This document shows positions 19,307 to 30,763 of a stretch of DNA of 64,000 nucleotides, one piece after another; position 1 is the first letter of the stretch; the number at the start of each line of letters is the position of its first letter. The stretch is taken from positions 5,394,001 to 5,458,000 of the forward strand of contig NC_079238.1 in NCBI RefSeq assembly GCF_027921745.1, in the 5' to 3' direction. Both the position numbers and the translations under genes were made by a program. The notes beneath the pieces are model-generated. The model was not told the DNA's origin. It did not search any database and saw nothing but the letters and a program-made list of their open reading frames with translations. Source of the DNA: Schizosaccharomyces osmophilus. Lineage: Eukaryota > Ascomycota > Schizosaccharomycetes > Schizosaccharomycetales > Schizosaccharomycetaceae.

Positions 19307-20326
19307 ATGACTCAAGTTGTTCCTATCGTTTTGGTAACCGGCATCAACGGGTTTTTGGGGTCTCATACAGTAGAAGCCTTACTAGCCCATGGGTATCGAG
19401 TCCGTGGAACCCATCAGTCTTCCCATGACCCTCATTGTCTGTTCCGGAACCGTCCTTCTTGGAAAGGTAAGGTGGAAATGTTTCACATTCCGGACCATCG
19501 TGTTCCAAATGCATACGACGAAGTTATCCAAGGTGTCGATTATGTTATTCATGTAGCCACTGAAGTCCATTCGAATGGGGAGACTTCTGGTATCGATCCT
19601 CATCATACTCTCGCAGTCAGTATCAAGGGCACAGAAAACGCTTTAAATGCTGCATTCAAAGAACCAAAGGTCAAACGCTTTGTCTACGTTTCCTCCGACG
19701 CCGCCTTGAAAGGACCAAAAAATTTTAATGGAGATGGCCATGTGTTTACCGAAAAAGACTGGAACCCATTAAGCTTGCAGGACGCACAAGCTTCCAATGA
19801 CGAAGGTTTAAACTATACTGTATGTAAAAAGCTTGGGGAGCAGACTGTTCAGAAGTTTCATGCTACCCACAAACCCCATTTTCAAGTCATTGCCTTGAAT
19901 CCTCCTCTCATCCTTGGACCAGTTTTTCATCTGGAGTCCGTAAAGCAATTAAGTTTCTCAGCATGGTTTTTTTGGCAGCTCATGAATGGACGTTATGAAA
20001 TTGCTCCCAAGACAGAAATTTTTAATTATGTGGATGTACGAGACTTGGCGGAAGCAGAAGTGCTTTCGCTCACGGCTGATACCAAGGAACCTAGAGTCAT
20101 CGTTTGTGCTGGCGATCTCAGCAATGACAAAATCGTGAATACTCTTATCCCCCAATTTCCTCAATTCCAAGAAAAGATTGCGAAGCCGAATGGTCAGCCT
20201 TCCACATGCAATTATAAAATTGATGCTTCATTGTCCAAATCTGCCCTTGGCGTCCAGTATCGTCCTCATGAAGAAACGTTTTACGATGCCGCTGAATCTT
20301 TATACCGTCTTGCTGGATTTTTTTAA
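19307..20326 (+). CDS. Extended SDR reductase (dihydroflavonol-4-reductase / cinnamoyl-CoA reductase-like)
   Basis: A 339-residue NAD(P)-dependent reductase of the extended short-chain dehydrogenase superfamily. The ATG at 19307 is used; the frame before it has only a TTG. The Rossmann cofactor motif is VTGINGFLGSHTVEALL near the N terminus. The catalytic Ser lies in YVSSDAA, and the Tyr/Lys pair in YTVCK. These enzymes reduce aldehydes, ketones or CoA esters; fungal members include methylglyoxal and aromatic-aldehyde reductases. The physiological substrate is unknown. The S. pombe counterpart SPBC1773.04 sits in the same place between an aminotransferase and tms1 (from memory). Single exon, cytosolic by lack of signal. 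Confidence 0.9.
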   Translation: MTQVVPIVLVTGINGFLGSHTVEALLAHGYRVRGTHQSSHDPHCLFRNRPSWKGKVEMFHIPDHRVPNAYDEVIQGVDYVIHVATEVHSNGETSGIDPHHTLAVSIKGTENALNAAFKEPKVKRFVYVSSDAALKGPKNFNGDGHVFTEKDWNPLSLQDAQASNDEGLNYTVCKKLGEQTVQKFHATHKPHFQVIALNPPLILGPVFHLESVKQLSFSAWFFWQLMNGRYEIAPKTEIFNYVDVRDLAEAEVLSLTADTKEPRVIVCAGDLSNDKIVNTLIPQFPQFQEKIAKPNGQPSTCNYKIDASLSKSALGVQYRPHEETFYDAAESLYRLAGFF

Positions 20327-20549
20327 AGGACTCTAAAATAGGTCGTTACGCGTTATCTAGATGACTATCCTTTCTACTTTCTACTATATCATTCTGTTTT
20401 AGTGACCGTATAAAATCCAACAATTTCATCTCATTAACACTAGCATTTTCATTTTTCATCAAGCATATAAAACATGTTAGGGAAAGAGGTCGTAAACAAA
20501 AAGGATATTATCAATTAGAAGAAAAAAAGGGAATCCAAGAAATGAATGC

Positions 20550-21632
20550 TTACTCTTTTTCAGGACCCTCGATAATTACTTTAAGGACACCATTCTCACC
20601 GCTTGCGGTTTTCTTGTATGCCTCCAAAGCATCTTCAAACTTGTACTTGTGGGTAATAAGAGGCCGAAGCTTGACGAGACCACTGGATACTAAAAACGTG
20701 GCTTGATCATAACAGCCAGCCCGATAACGGAAACTTCCAAGGATGTTGAGCTCATTGTTCACGATGTGGTTGATGGGAAATTGAACGACAGGCTTACCGT
20801 TTCCAGCTTGAACAAACGTGGCACCCGGTTTCAAACACAAGACGGCAGTGTGGATGCAAATCTCTACACCAGTGGCATCTACGGCAAAATCAAACTCACC
20901 ATGCTTGTCAACGATGGCATTTCGGTAGCGACGGGCATATTCAGGTAATGACTCATTAGCACGAGTCTCAATGGGTGTAAAAGGGAGAGCATCGGCATAC
21001 TTTTGGGCAAATTCGACGCGAGAAACAGAAGTATCGACCGCGACAACGTCGGAAGCACCATAAGCTTTAGCAACAGCCATCAATAAAAGACCAACGGTTC
21101 CGCATCCCATGACCAAAACGCGAGAGCCAGCGCGCAAGTTGGCTCGGGAACAACAATGGACGGCCACACTCAATGGCTCAAACATGGCAGCCTCATCCAA
21201 TGCAACTTGAGGGGGCAATTTGGTTAAGAAATCTTCGGGAACGATATAATGAGTGCGCAAAGTCCCGTCGTAAGGTGGAGTGGCAGCAAATTGCATATGA
21301 GGGCACAAATTGTAGCGACCTTCACGACAATATTCACAGTGACGACAAACGATACCAGGTTCAACGGCAACATGATCACCTGGGTTGACTGAACGAACAC
21401 CCTTGCCGACTTCCACTACGATGCCGGCACTTTCATGACCCAGAATCATGGGTTTTTTGAGGATAAAGTCGCCAATTCCACCCTCTTTCCAGTAATGAAC
21501 GTCGCTTCCACAGATTCCCGTGGCCTTGATGGCCACTTTCACATCGTGGTATCCGTCCACCACCTCATCTGGACGCTCCTCGATAGCTGTATCCATTGGC
21601 TTGCGCAAGACGAATGCTTTTTGGGTAGCCAT
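20550..21632 (-). CDS. tms1: Polyol (sorbitol/xylitol) dehydrogenase Tms1
   Basis: A 360-residue zinc-dependent medium-chain dehydrogenase that oxidises hexitols or xylitol to ketoses with NAD+. The ATG at 21632 gives the length I recall for S. pombe Tms1; upstream in-frame codons are non-ATG. Zinc-site residues are visible in GICGSDVHYW (catalytic Cys) and GHESAG (His/Glu). The structural-zinc cysteines lie in CRHCEYCREGRYNLC, spaced CX2CX2CX7C. The Rossmann motif is VMGCGTVGLLLM. The block EPLSVAVHC carries the Glu typical of sorbitol dehydrogenases. Single exon, convergent with the SDR gene. Promoter elements were not identified. Confidence 0.95.
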   Translation of the reverse strand: MATQKAFVLRKPMDTAIEERPDEVVDGYHDVKVAIKATGICGSDVHYWKEGGIGDFILKKPMILGHESAGIVVEVGKGVRSVNPGDHVAVEPGIVCRHCEYCREGRYNLCPHMQFAATPPYDGTLRTHYIVPEDFLTKLPPQVALDEAAMFEPLSVAVHCCSRANLRAGSRVLVMGCGTVGLLLMAVAKAYGASDVVAVDTSVSRVEFAQKYADALPFTPIETRANESLPEYARRYRNAIVDKHGEFDFAVDATGVEICIHTAVLCLKPGATFVQAGNGKPVVQFPINHIVNNELNILGSFRYRAGCYDQATFLVSSGLVKLRPLITHKYKFEDALEAYKKTASGENGVLKVIIEGPEKE

Positions 21633-22819
21633 AACGCACAACGAAAGCAAAAAATTCTACCAAGAATAAATAGAGAATCAAAATAGAAGAAAGAAAAGTT
21701 ACAAGGAACCAAAAGAAACTTAGATCCACTCTAACAAATACTTTTTAGATGAATGTGAACTTGGTTTGACAGTACAATACGATTGACCGTCGAACTAGAA
21801 TTGCAGATAGAGGAACAAGTAGACCGTGAATAGAATAAGTCAAGAAGAGAATAGTTTGTTTCGCTTTTCTGTTGATTTTGATAGTTCCATATCGTTCTAT
21901 TTATATTACGACATGCGGGTGTTTGCCTAGTAAACGTAATATTCATCATGTTAGAAAGTCCCCTCCCTCTTACGTTGTAAGACTAAAAAAAGGTACGAGA
22001 TTCCGTGGAATTCCAACCCAAGGTTTGAGCCCAAGCCTAATTATTCCCTGTTGGTGTAGACACAAAGCAGGGAAAGACCAGCGGCGACAAATGGCAGTTT
22101 TCAAGGTTCAACTTCAGCAGGAACCGCAGGAAGGATAAGGTTTCATGTATATTGGAGTCATCATTTCTCCTCATTGCTCCTTTTCTGCTTTTAATCGATT
22201 TGCTTATGAGGTGCACGTCTATGGTAGGCATTAATACCTTGATACCTTCGGCAAGTTTGTCGAATACAAGGTTCGTCTTGATATTCCTCTATGGTGGATT
22301 ACGTCGAACAGTGAAAAAAGCGGAGATTCCAAAGATTGCTAGGGAAGATATAAAAGGAAGGATTCATCCAGAAAGAGCGTCTTTGAAAGCTCTTCAAGGC
22401 CTCTTCAAATACTCTCTTGAAACGTAATCAGTCAGTCATATGGTAAGCATATAACTGTAAGATCACAGAGAGGTTTTGTAGGACAATGTAAACCAAGTCA
22501 AGCACAATAACGAAAGGAATGAACTTTAGTGGACTAGAAAAGTTTGATGTTGAAAAAGTTGGCATATGCTGTTACATGCTAGCGCAAAGAAAAAAGCTAG
22601 AACAACGAGAACAACGAAAGAAAGCTGGATTCCACGGATGAATCAATTTTTATTCGATTTCTATTCTATTCATCTCTGCTTGGCCAAATTAGAAAAGACA
22701 AAATCTATATCATTACTAAAGTCATCCTTGAACATCATCATCATCACCATCACCATAGGAGCCGAATGGACAAATTTACGAGATGAGCCCTGTCCATTCA
22801 GAAATACTATACTTTACAT
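21633..22819. other. Intergenic region, 1.19 kb
   Basis: Lies between two minus-strand genes. It contains a short CAT-type microsatellite near 22735-22757 and otherwise unremarkable AT-rich sequence. No gene recognised; open frames here lack similarity. Confidence 0.55.
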
Positions 22820-23863
22820 TCAAGCGTCAATCCTTAAGACAACCTTGCCAACATGCTTTTGGCTCCATTGGTAATAATAGGCTTCCTTCAATTCGTCAAA
22901 GGGGAACACCTTGTCGACAACGGGATGGATGTCGTTGGCTTCAATACAAGCGTTCATCTCTCTGAACATATTGGCAGAACCAACAAAGATACCACGAATG
23001 GTGGCATTCTTTTGGAGCATGGCACCAATCAAGGAGGTGACGTTAGGACTAGTACCTTCTTGAGCAACAAAACCGATACTGCTAATCTCTCCACCCACAG
23101 CCAAAACCTCCAAAGATTGACCCAAGGTCTTTTCACCACCGACTTCCACCACATGATGGTAGCCAACATTGTTGGAAACTTCCAAAGCGGGCTTGGCCCA
23201 GTTAGGATCCTTTTTGTAATTGATCAAGTGGCTAGCACCCAACTTCTTGGCAACTTGCAGTTTCTCATCGGAAGAAGAAATGACGGTGGCACGAGCACCG
23301 GTTGCCACAGCGAACTGGAGAGCAAAAATAGAAACACCACCAGTGCCTTGAATCAAGACATTTTCACCTGGCTTCAATTGATGCACTTTGGATCCAAACA
23401 AAGCATTCCATGCCGTCACGGCGGCGCAGGGTAAAGTGGATGCCTCTTCATAACTTAAATTCTTGGGGGCATGGACCAATGCTTGCGCAGGGAAGATACC
23501 AACTTGGCGGAAAGCACCGTCATAAGTACCACCCAAAGCACCGGTAATGGTCTCTGAAGTAGGTTTTCCGTCAATGAAATCAGTGAAAAATGTCCCGATC
23601 ACCGTGTCACCAGGCTTGAATCCCTTTACGTCCTCACCAATCTTTTCAACCACGCCAACGCCATCAGAGCCAGGAACTACGGGAAGCTCCAAAGGAAGAG
23701 GGTATAATCCCTTGGTGATGATCAGGTCTCTGTAATTGAGGGAAGCAGCTTTCAAGTTCACTTGAACTTGATTGGGCTTGAGAGCTTGCACGGGCTTGGC
23801 TTCATGAACCTTCAGTTGCTCAAAGCCGCTCTTAGTGTCGTTTACAATATACTGCAATGGCAT
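22820..23863 (-). CDS. Zinc-independent medium-chain oxidoreductase (quinone reductase/alcohol dehydrogenase-like)
   Basis: A 347-residue MDR-superfamily NADPH oxidoreductase. The N-terminal GroES-like half has SLNYRDLIITKG where zinc alcohol dehydrogenases carry CGxD, so the catalytic zinc ligands are absent and the enzyme belongs with the quinone-reductase-like branch. The PGSDGVGVVEKIG block follows. The nucleotide-binding motif is IQGTGGVSIFALQFA, and then KLGASHLINYKKDPNW. It ends with HVGKVVLRID. The substrate is unknown; relatives reduce quinones or enones. S. pombe SPBC1773.06c (alcohol dehydrogenase, predicted) has the same neighbours. Single exon with no targeting signal. Confidence 0.92.
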   Translation of the reverse strand: MPLQYIVNDTKSGFEQLKVHEAKPVQALKPNQVQVNLKAASLNYRDLIITKGLYPLPLELPVVPGSDGVGVVEKIGEDVKGFKPGDTVIGTFFTDFIDGKPTSETITGALGGTYDGAFRQVGIFPAQALVHAPKNLSYEEASTLPCAAVTAWNALFGSKVHQLKPGENVLIQGTGGVSIFALQFAVATGARATVISSSDEKLQVAKKLGASHLINYKKDPNWAKPALEVSNNVGYHHVVEVGGEKTLGQSLEVLAVGGEISSIGFVAQEGTSPNVTSLIGAMLQKNATIRGIFVGSANMFREMNACIEANDIHPVVDKVFPFDELKEAYYYQWSQKHVGKVVLRIDA

Positions 23864-24919
23864 TGTGATAAAAATGTGGTGTCGAAAATTAATGCAAATC
23901 TAGCAATTTTAGGTACCCTATAGAAGGCAATACTTTTGTTAGTTATCGTGTGCGTGTCGTTTTTATTTATACGATGGCACGTTTTGAAATTTTTTTTTGC
24001 TTACATAACTACTCGGTTAAGTTCTTTTATAATCTGGCATTCGCGCACTTTTCATAATTCCGAGTTTTTTTCGTGGAATCCGATCGAACGCCTGTAAAGC
24101 TCATTCTGGCTGTATATGTAGGTGATGATATATGGACGAAGGAAATGTATGATTCTACGTTGTCTATAAACAATTATAAACAAAAAGTGAAACCAATTTA
24201 CAATAGTCTTCTAGCCCCCATTCTTAATAGGTGCACTTGAAGGTGCGTAAGAAAGCAATTGATACCTTGACATATTATTTTGTTTGGTTGTTTATGAACA
24301 AATCATGCGTTAATTTTATGGATTTTAAGTGTTAAAATCTCTGAAACAAGTCAACATTTGCGAAATTCCTAGAGGCAAATAGAAGCTAAAATGGATCGCG
24401 TATCATGAACAGTTAATGTCAACAACAATCACCTCTATCTTTATTATATTTGGAAGTTTTATAGAAATTGTTGCAAAATAGACGCAATTTATTGATTCAT
24501 TTCAATTCAAAAGACTGTAGACTGTAGATTGCAAAATTGCTCTTTAATACTCTAACCAAGAATGACTTGTGTATGTACCTAATTTGCTTTATAAGATATT
24601 CCATTTCGCGGTTATAGATAATTGAAAGCTCATAATTACATACAGGGTACACCTTTACTGGCAAGCTTGTCAAGCTTTAGTTTCCAGCAGTGTAACCGAC
24701 AACTTGTACACATTGATACGTATTGAAAATAACAGAATAACAGCCTCACGTGTAAACATTTCTATTTATTCTATAAGCACATTTTCCTACTTGTCTCTAG
24801 GGCCTTTGTTTTACAGTAAAATTAAACAATGACTTGATCCTCTTTATTGTTACATTTCCTATTTTGCACAACTGATATCCATTCTATTGATTCCTTATGA
24901 AATCCATATATGTTATCCA
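23864..24919. other. Intergenic region, 1.06 kb
   Basis: Upstream of the MDR oxidoreductase and downstream of sbp1. AT-rich with no recognisable gene, repeat or RNA. Confidence 0.55.
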
Positions 24920-25706
24920 TTAATTTTTCTTGGCCGCTTCGGCATTTTCTTCTTGGTATTTCAAGAAGTTTTCCTTGAACAAATTGGCATCTATAACTGA
25001 TTAGTATCTTTCCACTCTTCTCTTACAGGCTCACTTACTTTCAGAATTAGCAAAACGGATAGCAAATGTCTCGGTAGAAGGTTCACCTTCACTAACATCA
25101 GCAGCAACGGTCCAAACCCAGCTACGGTCGCTACCAACGTTGGGAGTCAATTTCATTTCGGGCATCACTAGTAGACATTTGTTAGTTTCAATACTTCAGC
25201 ATAAAGTCAAGCTAATAAGGTTCAGCAATTTCTTTTCTACTTTCTTTTGTTTACTTACACAAGTGGTTGGCACAAACTTTATAAGTCTTGTCACGACGCA
25301 TAACCAAGCGGGTCTTTCCGCTTCCTTGATGTTTTAAAAGACGGGCATCACCAGTACCACGCTCCTTCCATTCACTAGCGTTCTTATTAAAACGGAAAAG
25401 CTTGGCACGCATCTTAAAAACAACTTCCTCATCTTCTTCGTTAGTTTTGGTCTCAACGGCATTCAACTTGACGATAGGTTCAAAGTGGACCTCTGGAGAT
25501 ACAGGTTCATTATCGTCCTCTCCTTCAGCGGCCTTGTTTTCCTCGTTAGGAGCAGATTCAGACTTTCCATCTTTTTTTTCACCGCTATCACCAAAGACAG
25601 CTTTAGCTTCTTCAGTCTGCTTTGCAGCGACTTCTTCAGAACCAAAAGAAGACTTGTTCTCTTCTTTTGTAGTGTCTTGAACCTTCTTATCTTGCTCGGC
25701 AGACAT
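24920..25706 (-). CDS. sbp1: Ran-binding protein 1 (RanBP1/Sbp1), 3 exons
   Basis: A 215-residue RanBP1, the length I recall for S. pombe Sbp1. It binds Ran-GTP in the cytoplasm and stimulates RanGAP, helping release Ran from export complexes. Exons on the minus strand: 25706-25259, 25167-25039 and 24990-24920, with donors GTAAGT; the joined frame is continuous. The first about 80 residues are acidic and disordered. The Ran-binding domain begins at [10 protein letters not shown] and contains the hallmark [21 protein letters not shown], then [13 protein letters not shown] across the first intron and [12 protein letters not shown]. It ends with a short helical tail rich in Glu and Lys. Neighbours on both sides match S. 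pombe SPBC1773.06c and .08c. Confidence 0.95.
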
Positions 25707-26343
25707 TGTAGGTATTATGCTAATGGTAAGTGTCCTTCTCCACCAGAACTTCTCCTTATTATTATAGCTTGGAAAACACTACCTTAATACCTCTATATAC
25801 TTATACTATGTTACTATCGGTGAAAATGTTGTTTACCAGTGTAAATATCGAAAAAGAACCCTGTTCTTCTAGTTGAATAAACTGTATATATTGGTGGTTT
25901 ATATACCTTGAACTCTTTTATTCCAGTCATCCACTATAACAACTGTATATTGTCAGTAAAAGAAAACTCAACTCATGGCGTTTCGAACATTCATGTACAG
26001 GTTAGACTCACTTAATTTCAAAAATACAACATGTAATTTACGGCTACTTCTTTTGAGTAGCGATGAATTTCACAAGTGATTGTATGGGGTTTTCAATATT
26101 TCTTATAAAAAAAGGAACACTAGACGTAAAGATATCATAGATACTGAATCAGCTAGGTGTCTAGGATTCAATTACCTGCCATTTATATACACTTGGCATA
26201 TAGATAGTTTTGGTATTTCCCTCTGGATGTAGATGCTAAAACCAAAGCCTTGGTGGACTTTAAGGATCTTCATCCCGCAAGGCATCTCGCAAAGCAGAAT
26301 CACTAATCATAGAGACAAAAATCCAACCTGCTTTTGAGAGTGA
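25707..26343. other. Intergenic region, 0.64 kb
   Basis: Promoter of sbp1 and 3' flank of the mannosyltransferase gene. AT-rich; nothing else recognised. Confidence 0.55.
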
Positions 26344-27759
26344 TTATAGGGGTCCATCACCAACAAGCTTCGCCCACTGGCGGAAACAACCACCTTCAGC
26401 AAATTCGACCTCTGGAAATTCTGGCAGGCATTCACAATTGCAGCCAAGATCCTGACCACAGTGATAAATATCCGAATGACGGTATCCAAAATCGCGAAAA
26501 TAATGTACCTCGCTTTCTTTCAAGAAAAGTCCTGCTGCTAAAGAATGGAATGGTGCATCACCCCACTGTTTGTTTTGTCAGCATGATTTTGATTTAGAAA
26601 AAAAACTTACCCTTTCAGTCCAAAAGCCTCCGGTTTTATCCATCGTCTGAAAAAAGTCTTCATATAACTCATTGCGGAAGAAATCAAAATTAGCAATTTC
26701 AAAATTGCTCCAAAAATGACACATATTGTATGATTCCCCGTCCATGTTGGAATTTTCTTCAGAGTATAAAGTCTTTATTTTTGTATCCAATTGAGACTTA
26801 AGTGGTGTTTGTGAATTTATGTTATTCGTATCCACTGACTCCTCTTCAGATTTGTCTTCAGAATCGCCAGATTCTAAGAAAAAGTTCCACAATCCTGAAT
26901 TAAGTTGCATTGAACGACGATAAGCAGACGAGTATCGAAATAAGCTGGGAACAGTGTCTTCTATTTCTTTTATTGCAATAACATAACCATATACTTTTCC
27001 ATTATTCTGCATGTAGTAGAATGGGTCATACGGTATATCACAAGTGAAAGTCACTTCCGGTTCTACACGCCAATACCATTGGTACTTTAGTAGAAGAGGG
27101 TGTTTATAAAAAAAGCTAATACCAATTAGTTCTATCTTTGCATTGGAAACTTACCCAGAAAAAAACCGGCACATATGATGATAGCTTTCTGCATCTCCGT
27201 ACATAATACCCCGATCTCCTTGGTCAGCTATAGCCTCCTGATATATTGAAACGTCAACATCATTAGGAAATCCAAACATTTCTTTGCCAATTTCTCCAAA
27301 CTCGATATCTGCTGCCGTGTGCTCACGGACTGTGTCCATGAATGTTTGATCGAACGGGTCGTTGTTCAAAAAAGTGTAGGGATAATTAAAATGGCGATTA
27401 AAATGCTTTTCCAAAGATTTCATAGAAGAAACAACCCCTTCAAGGTCGGAATTTCTAGCTAAAATGACAAAGGTCGCATTCATCCTAGGGTGCATTTGAG
27501 CCTCTAATGCAACATTTTTACATCCTTTAGAAAACATAGGATCAAGCTTATCGTCAATCCTTTCCAATGGTGGATGCGACATTGTATATGTAACATGTCG
27601 AAAGCCCATCCATAATGCTAAAAGAGTTAAACAAAGAATAGGGACCATAACAATGACTGCTGGGATAACGAATGATCGACTTCCTAACCTTCGACGGAAA
27701 AGGAACCTTGGCTTTTGAAAACTCCTTGAAGAGTATAGATTTCTATCCCAGCCAAACAT
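26344..27759 (-). CDS. omh4: Golgi alpha-1,2-mannosyltransferase (KRE2/MNT1 family), 3 exons
   Basis: A 443-residue type II membrane glycosyltransferase of family GT15 that adds alpha-1,2-mannose to O- or N-linked glycans in the Golgi. Exons: 27759-27155, 27115-26611 and 26565-26344; phases join. A short basic cytoplasmic head and one signal anchor (VIPAVIVMVPILCLTLLALW) come first. The catalytic domain has the block HHMCRFFSG joining FFYKHPLLLKYQWYWRVEP across intron 1, which contains the family's conserved RVEP. NFEIANFDFF and GGFWTERWGDAP then join across intron 2. The protein ends soon after a cysteine-rich stretch with GQDLGCNCECLPE. S. pombe omh4 (SPBC1773.08c, from memory) lies in the same order. 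A FLEX-like forkhead site is 60 bp upstream of the start. Confidence 0.93.
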
Positions 27760-28318
27760 CTTTGCTTTGGTAGCGATTGATTCAATTGTTTTTTAGAAAA
27801 GTACACCAGGTGCGAAATGTAAACAAACAAAACATATTACCCACACTTGGAATAAACAACACAAAACAAGAAAATAATTAGTATGCAAATATTAATTATA
27901 AGCCTATTAAATTGTAAATTCTTGAATGAATAGGTATCAAGGCTGCGGAAAATAAACAAATAAATCAGAACGTAAACGAAGAATTAAAAACGATATACTA
28001 CTTTTTTTCAAATTCTTACGTATCCGAAAGCTCCTTGTTCATTCATGCGTTCATATAAATGCTTTTCACTTTAACAATCTGGGAGACAAAGTCATCGTCT
28101 TCTTAAAATTTTCTTATGCAGCACTTGAAAAGCCTCCAGCTTTGTTTCCGTACTGCGAGCAGCATTTGAAACATGGCTAATAGATGTTACCTTCGAAGTG
28201 CAGAAACAAACCTTTCTAAGAAGTTTCCGTATTGCAATTGGAATTTCAATATGCTTTTTCTCTTTTTACAACATCCTAGGACTATTTCGAACCAGAAGTC
28301 ATTGAATGCTCTGCATTA
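27760..28318. other. Intergenic region omh4 / mug184
   Basis: A 559-bp region holding the omh4 promoter, with the FLEX-like site listed separately, and the 3' flank of mug184. No other feature is seen. Confidence 0.55.
27819..27833 (+). promoter_or_regulatory. FLEX-like forkhead (Mei4-type) site
   Basis: GTAAACAAACAAAAC matches the FLEX consensus of the meiotic forkhead factor Mei4. It lies 60 bp upstream of the omh4 start (27759), in inverted orientation to that gene. Meiotic control of omh4 is inference from this match alone. Confidence 0.45.
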
Positions 28319-30157
28319 TCATCTGACTAATTTATTTTTAGACTGAAATTTATAACATAAATCATCCACTGCATCCATTTTAGGGTTCAGACTCTGTGTG
28401 GATCTTCTATTATGATCCGATTCGTTTGGCTCAATATTCGTGATATCCATCATACTTGTTTTACGATGGGTAGAATAAGATGGAGAACCAGAAAAAGCAC
28501 TACTGGCATTATCGCAATTTGCAAAAAATTCATGATCAAAGGAAGTATTCGTCGAAGAAAACTCCTTAAACCTGGTATTTTGTTCTTTGCCAGAGCTTAA
28601 TAAAGTCGATGAATTCCCAAAATTGAAAGACGTTTTAGGCTTTGAAGACTGAAGTCCAATAGATTTAGCTGTTTTTTTAGAACTACAAGGACTTTGTTCT
28701 TGGCCAGTAAAAGAAAATATATTAGTTTGTTCATGCTTATTCGTCAATAGACCTTCGAAAAGACCTGTACTTTGGCAAGAAGACATGCATTCGTGGTCAC
28801 GATGCTTTCCGTGCGTCTTTGGAGCAGGAGCAGGAAAGTTACTTTTATTATTGTTAATGGGTTCAAATTTGCTTCCTGAAACTTCTTTCAGATTAAAGGC
28901 ATTATGCGTTAAACCCGTGGTTTGTGTACTTGAGGCATCCATTGAATCCACCTTCTTAGATTGATTTTTATTCTCTCGAATAAACTTATTATAAGAAGCT
29001 TTCATATTCTTGTGAGCATTAAAGGTAAACGTGCTTGTTTTTGGCAATCCATTACTTCCGCTCGTTTGTTCTTCAAGACAATATTTGGAAGATCTATTCA
29101 ACTGCTGATCGAACGGGAAATTGAACGGATTACTACTAGTTGAAAACTCAAAATTATTGGAAAATAATTGACCATCATTACTCCTTGGTGCATTTTCATA
29201 CCTCTGACTAGTATCTGTCAAGGAATTTAAAAAGGTATCAGAAGAGGTAGAAAACGCGCTTACTGCGTTGAAACGAAATTCCGTGGTATGTGATTTATTG
29301 TCTTCCATTTTGTAAAACTGACCATCATTAGATTTTGATTCGAAAGGTCCTCGCAAATTCGTCTCCAAACTTGAGTGTGAGAAATTGAACTTCGGATACT
29401 CCAAATCTGATGGACTTTTACTATAACCAGAATGAAGAAAAGGCGTAGATGAATGAAAGTCCTCACCCGCCTTTGTAGGATCTGGTTGTTTTTCTAGAAA
29501 CGGGTTGTCAATTTTTGACTGACAATTTGAAGATTTAGGTTTCTTCTTTCTGCTAACTTTGGGTATAGCAGTCTCTTCACTTCCTTCTTTAGTTGAAGGT
29601 TGTTTAATACGAATTCCAATACCCGACTGAGGATCGTACTTGCAAAATTTTTTACCATTAAGCAAATACTCAAATTCTTTTAATTTCACATCATTTCTGC
29701 CGGATCGGTTGTCATTTTTGTTGTTTTCAAACTTTTTTCGATAGTCTTTTTTAGAATGACGATCCTTGGTTGCCTCGCGATACGCCGCATAAGCACTAGT
29801 CTTTCGACTAGAGAATGAACTATAAAAGGAAGATTTTGGCTTAAAACTTCCTGCAGTCTTGGTATGGTAGGACGAATCGTATACTCGTCGTTTTGATACG
29901 TCTTTTAAAACATCATAAGCAGTTTGCACTTTTTGGAATTTCTTAGCAGCAGTAATTTCATTTCCGTAATTTCGATCGGGATGGTATTTGAATGCGAGCG
30001 CTAGATATTGTTTACGAATTTCTTGCGCTGTTGCGTTTTTTGACACATTTCTGCCACAAAATTAATAAACGAAAGTAAAAATATTTGCGTATGTTTGAAA
30101 TACCTACAAAATGGAGTAATAATCCGCTTTTGTGTCAAGCTTAGCTTCTGATGGCAT
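28319..30157 (-). CDS. mug184: J-domain protein Mug184-like, 2 exons
   Basis: A 593-residue protein with an N-terminal J domain, which would stimulate an Hsp70 ATPase. Exon 1 is 30157-30108 and exon 2 30050-28319, joined through a TT|A codon that restores ADYYSILNVSKNATAQEIRKQY... across the junction. The required HPD tripeptide is present in YHPDRNYG, followed by the third J-domain helix (AAKKFQKVQTAYDVL). The remaining about 500 residues are low-complexity and rich in Ser, Asn, Lys and Phe. They show no G/F-rich segment or zinc fingers, so it is a class C J-protein. The client is unknown. In S. pombe the J-domain gene mug184 (SPBC1773.09c), named for meiotic induction, sits between omh4 and nrs1 as here. 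Confidence 0.9.
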
Positions 30158-30763
30158 GAAGGAGAAAAGAAAACGCAGATGCCTATACTCAATATAGAGG
30201 ATGACGTGCGAACAAATGTTAAGAATTTTCAATTGGAGATTTTTTTTTTTTTTTTTTTTTTTTTTTCTTTTATAGAACCCTTTCGATTGTAGGATTCCCA
30301 ACAGTTTGTTAGTTCAATCGCATGACTATTGGACGCTGATGTACACATTCATGCCAATTTCGGTAGTACTCTAGATTCAAGGAATAAACATTTAGAATTT
30401 CAAGTGAAGAAAACTAAATCGAGACGCCATCGTTGCTTTTTACATGTTACAACAATTTCTCACACTTTACACGTATCTTCAAACAGCTCGACAAATTTTA
30501 ATACTTCCACTTTTCTGACAAAAGACCTTATGACGGATTCATTTTACTTTAACAAAATAATGACAACTTTAGCAAAAAGCAGCCATCGTTTTGGTTAGAG
30601 TGATAGCAATAATCAAAACGGTTTGAAACCTTGTCACTTGAATCTACCTGTGCTTAATATATAGTCTAAACCAAAAAAATGCTATAAAGGGAATGAATTA
30701 ACAAAAAACTGCACTAAAACCAAAACTATGACAAGTTATTATCCGAAGCAATTGATAAACGAT
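30158..30763. other. Intergenic region with 27-nt T run
   Basis: Upstream of mug184 and downstream of nrs1. A T run of 27 (30240-30266) is followed by ATAGAACCCTTTCGAT, which shares the 10-mer ATAGAACCCT with the hairpin near 13.47 kb. No gene is recognised. Confidence 0.55.

Noticed and set aside
22853-23434. 193-codon plus-strand frame
   Set aside because: Antisense shadow of the MDR oxidoreductase gene.
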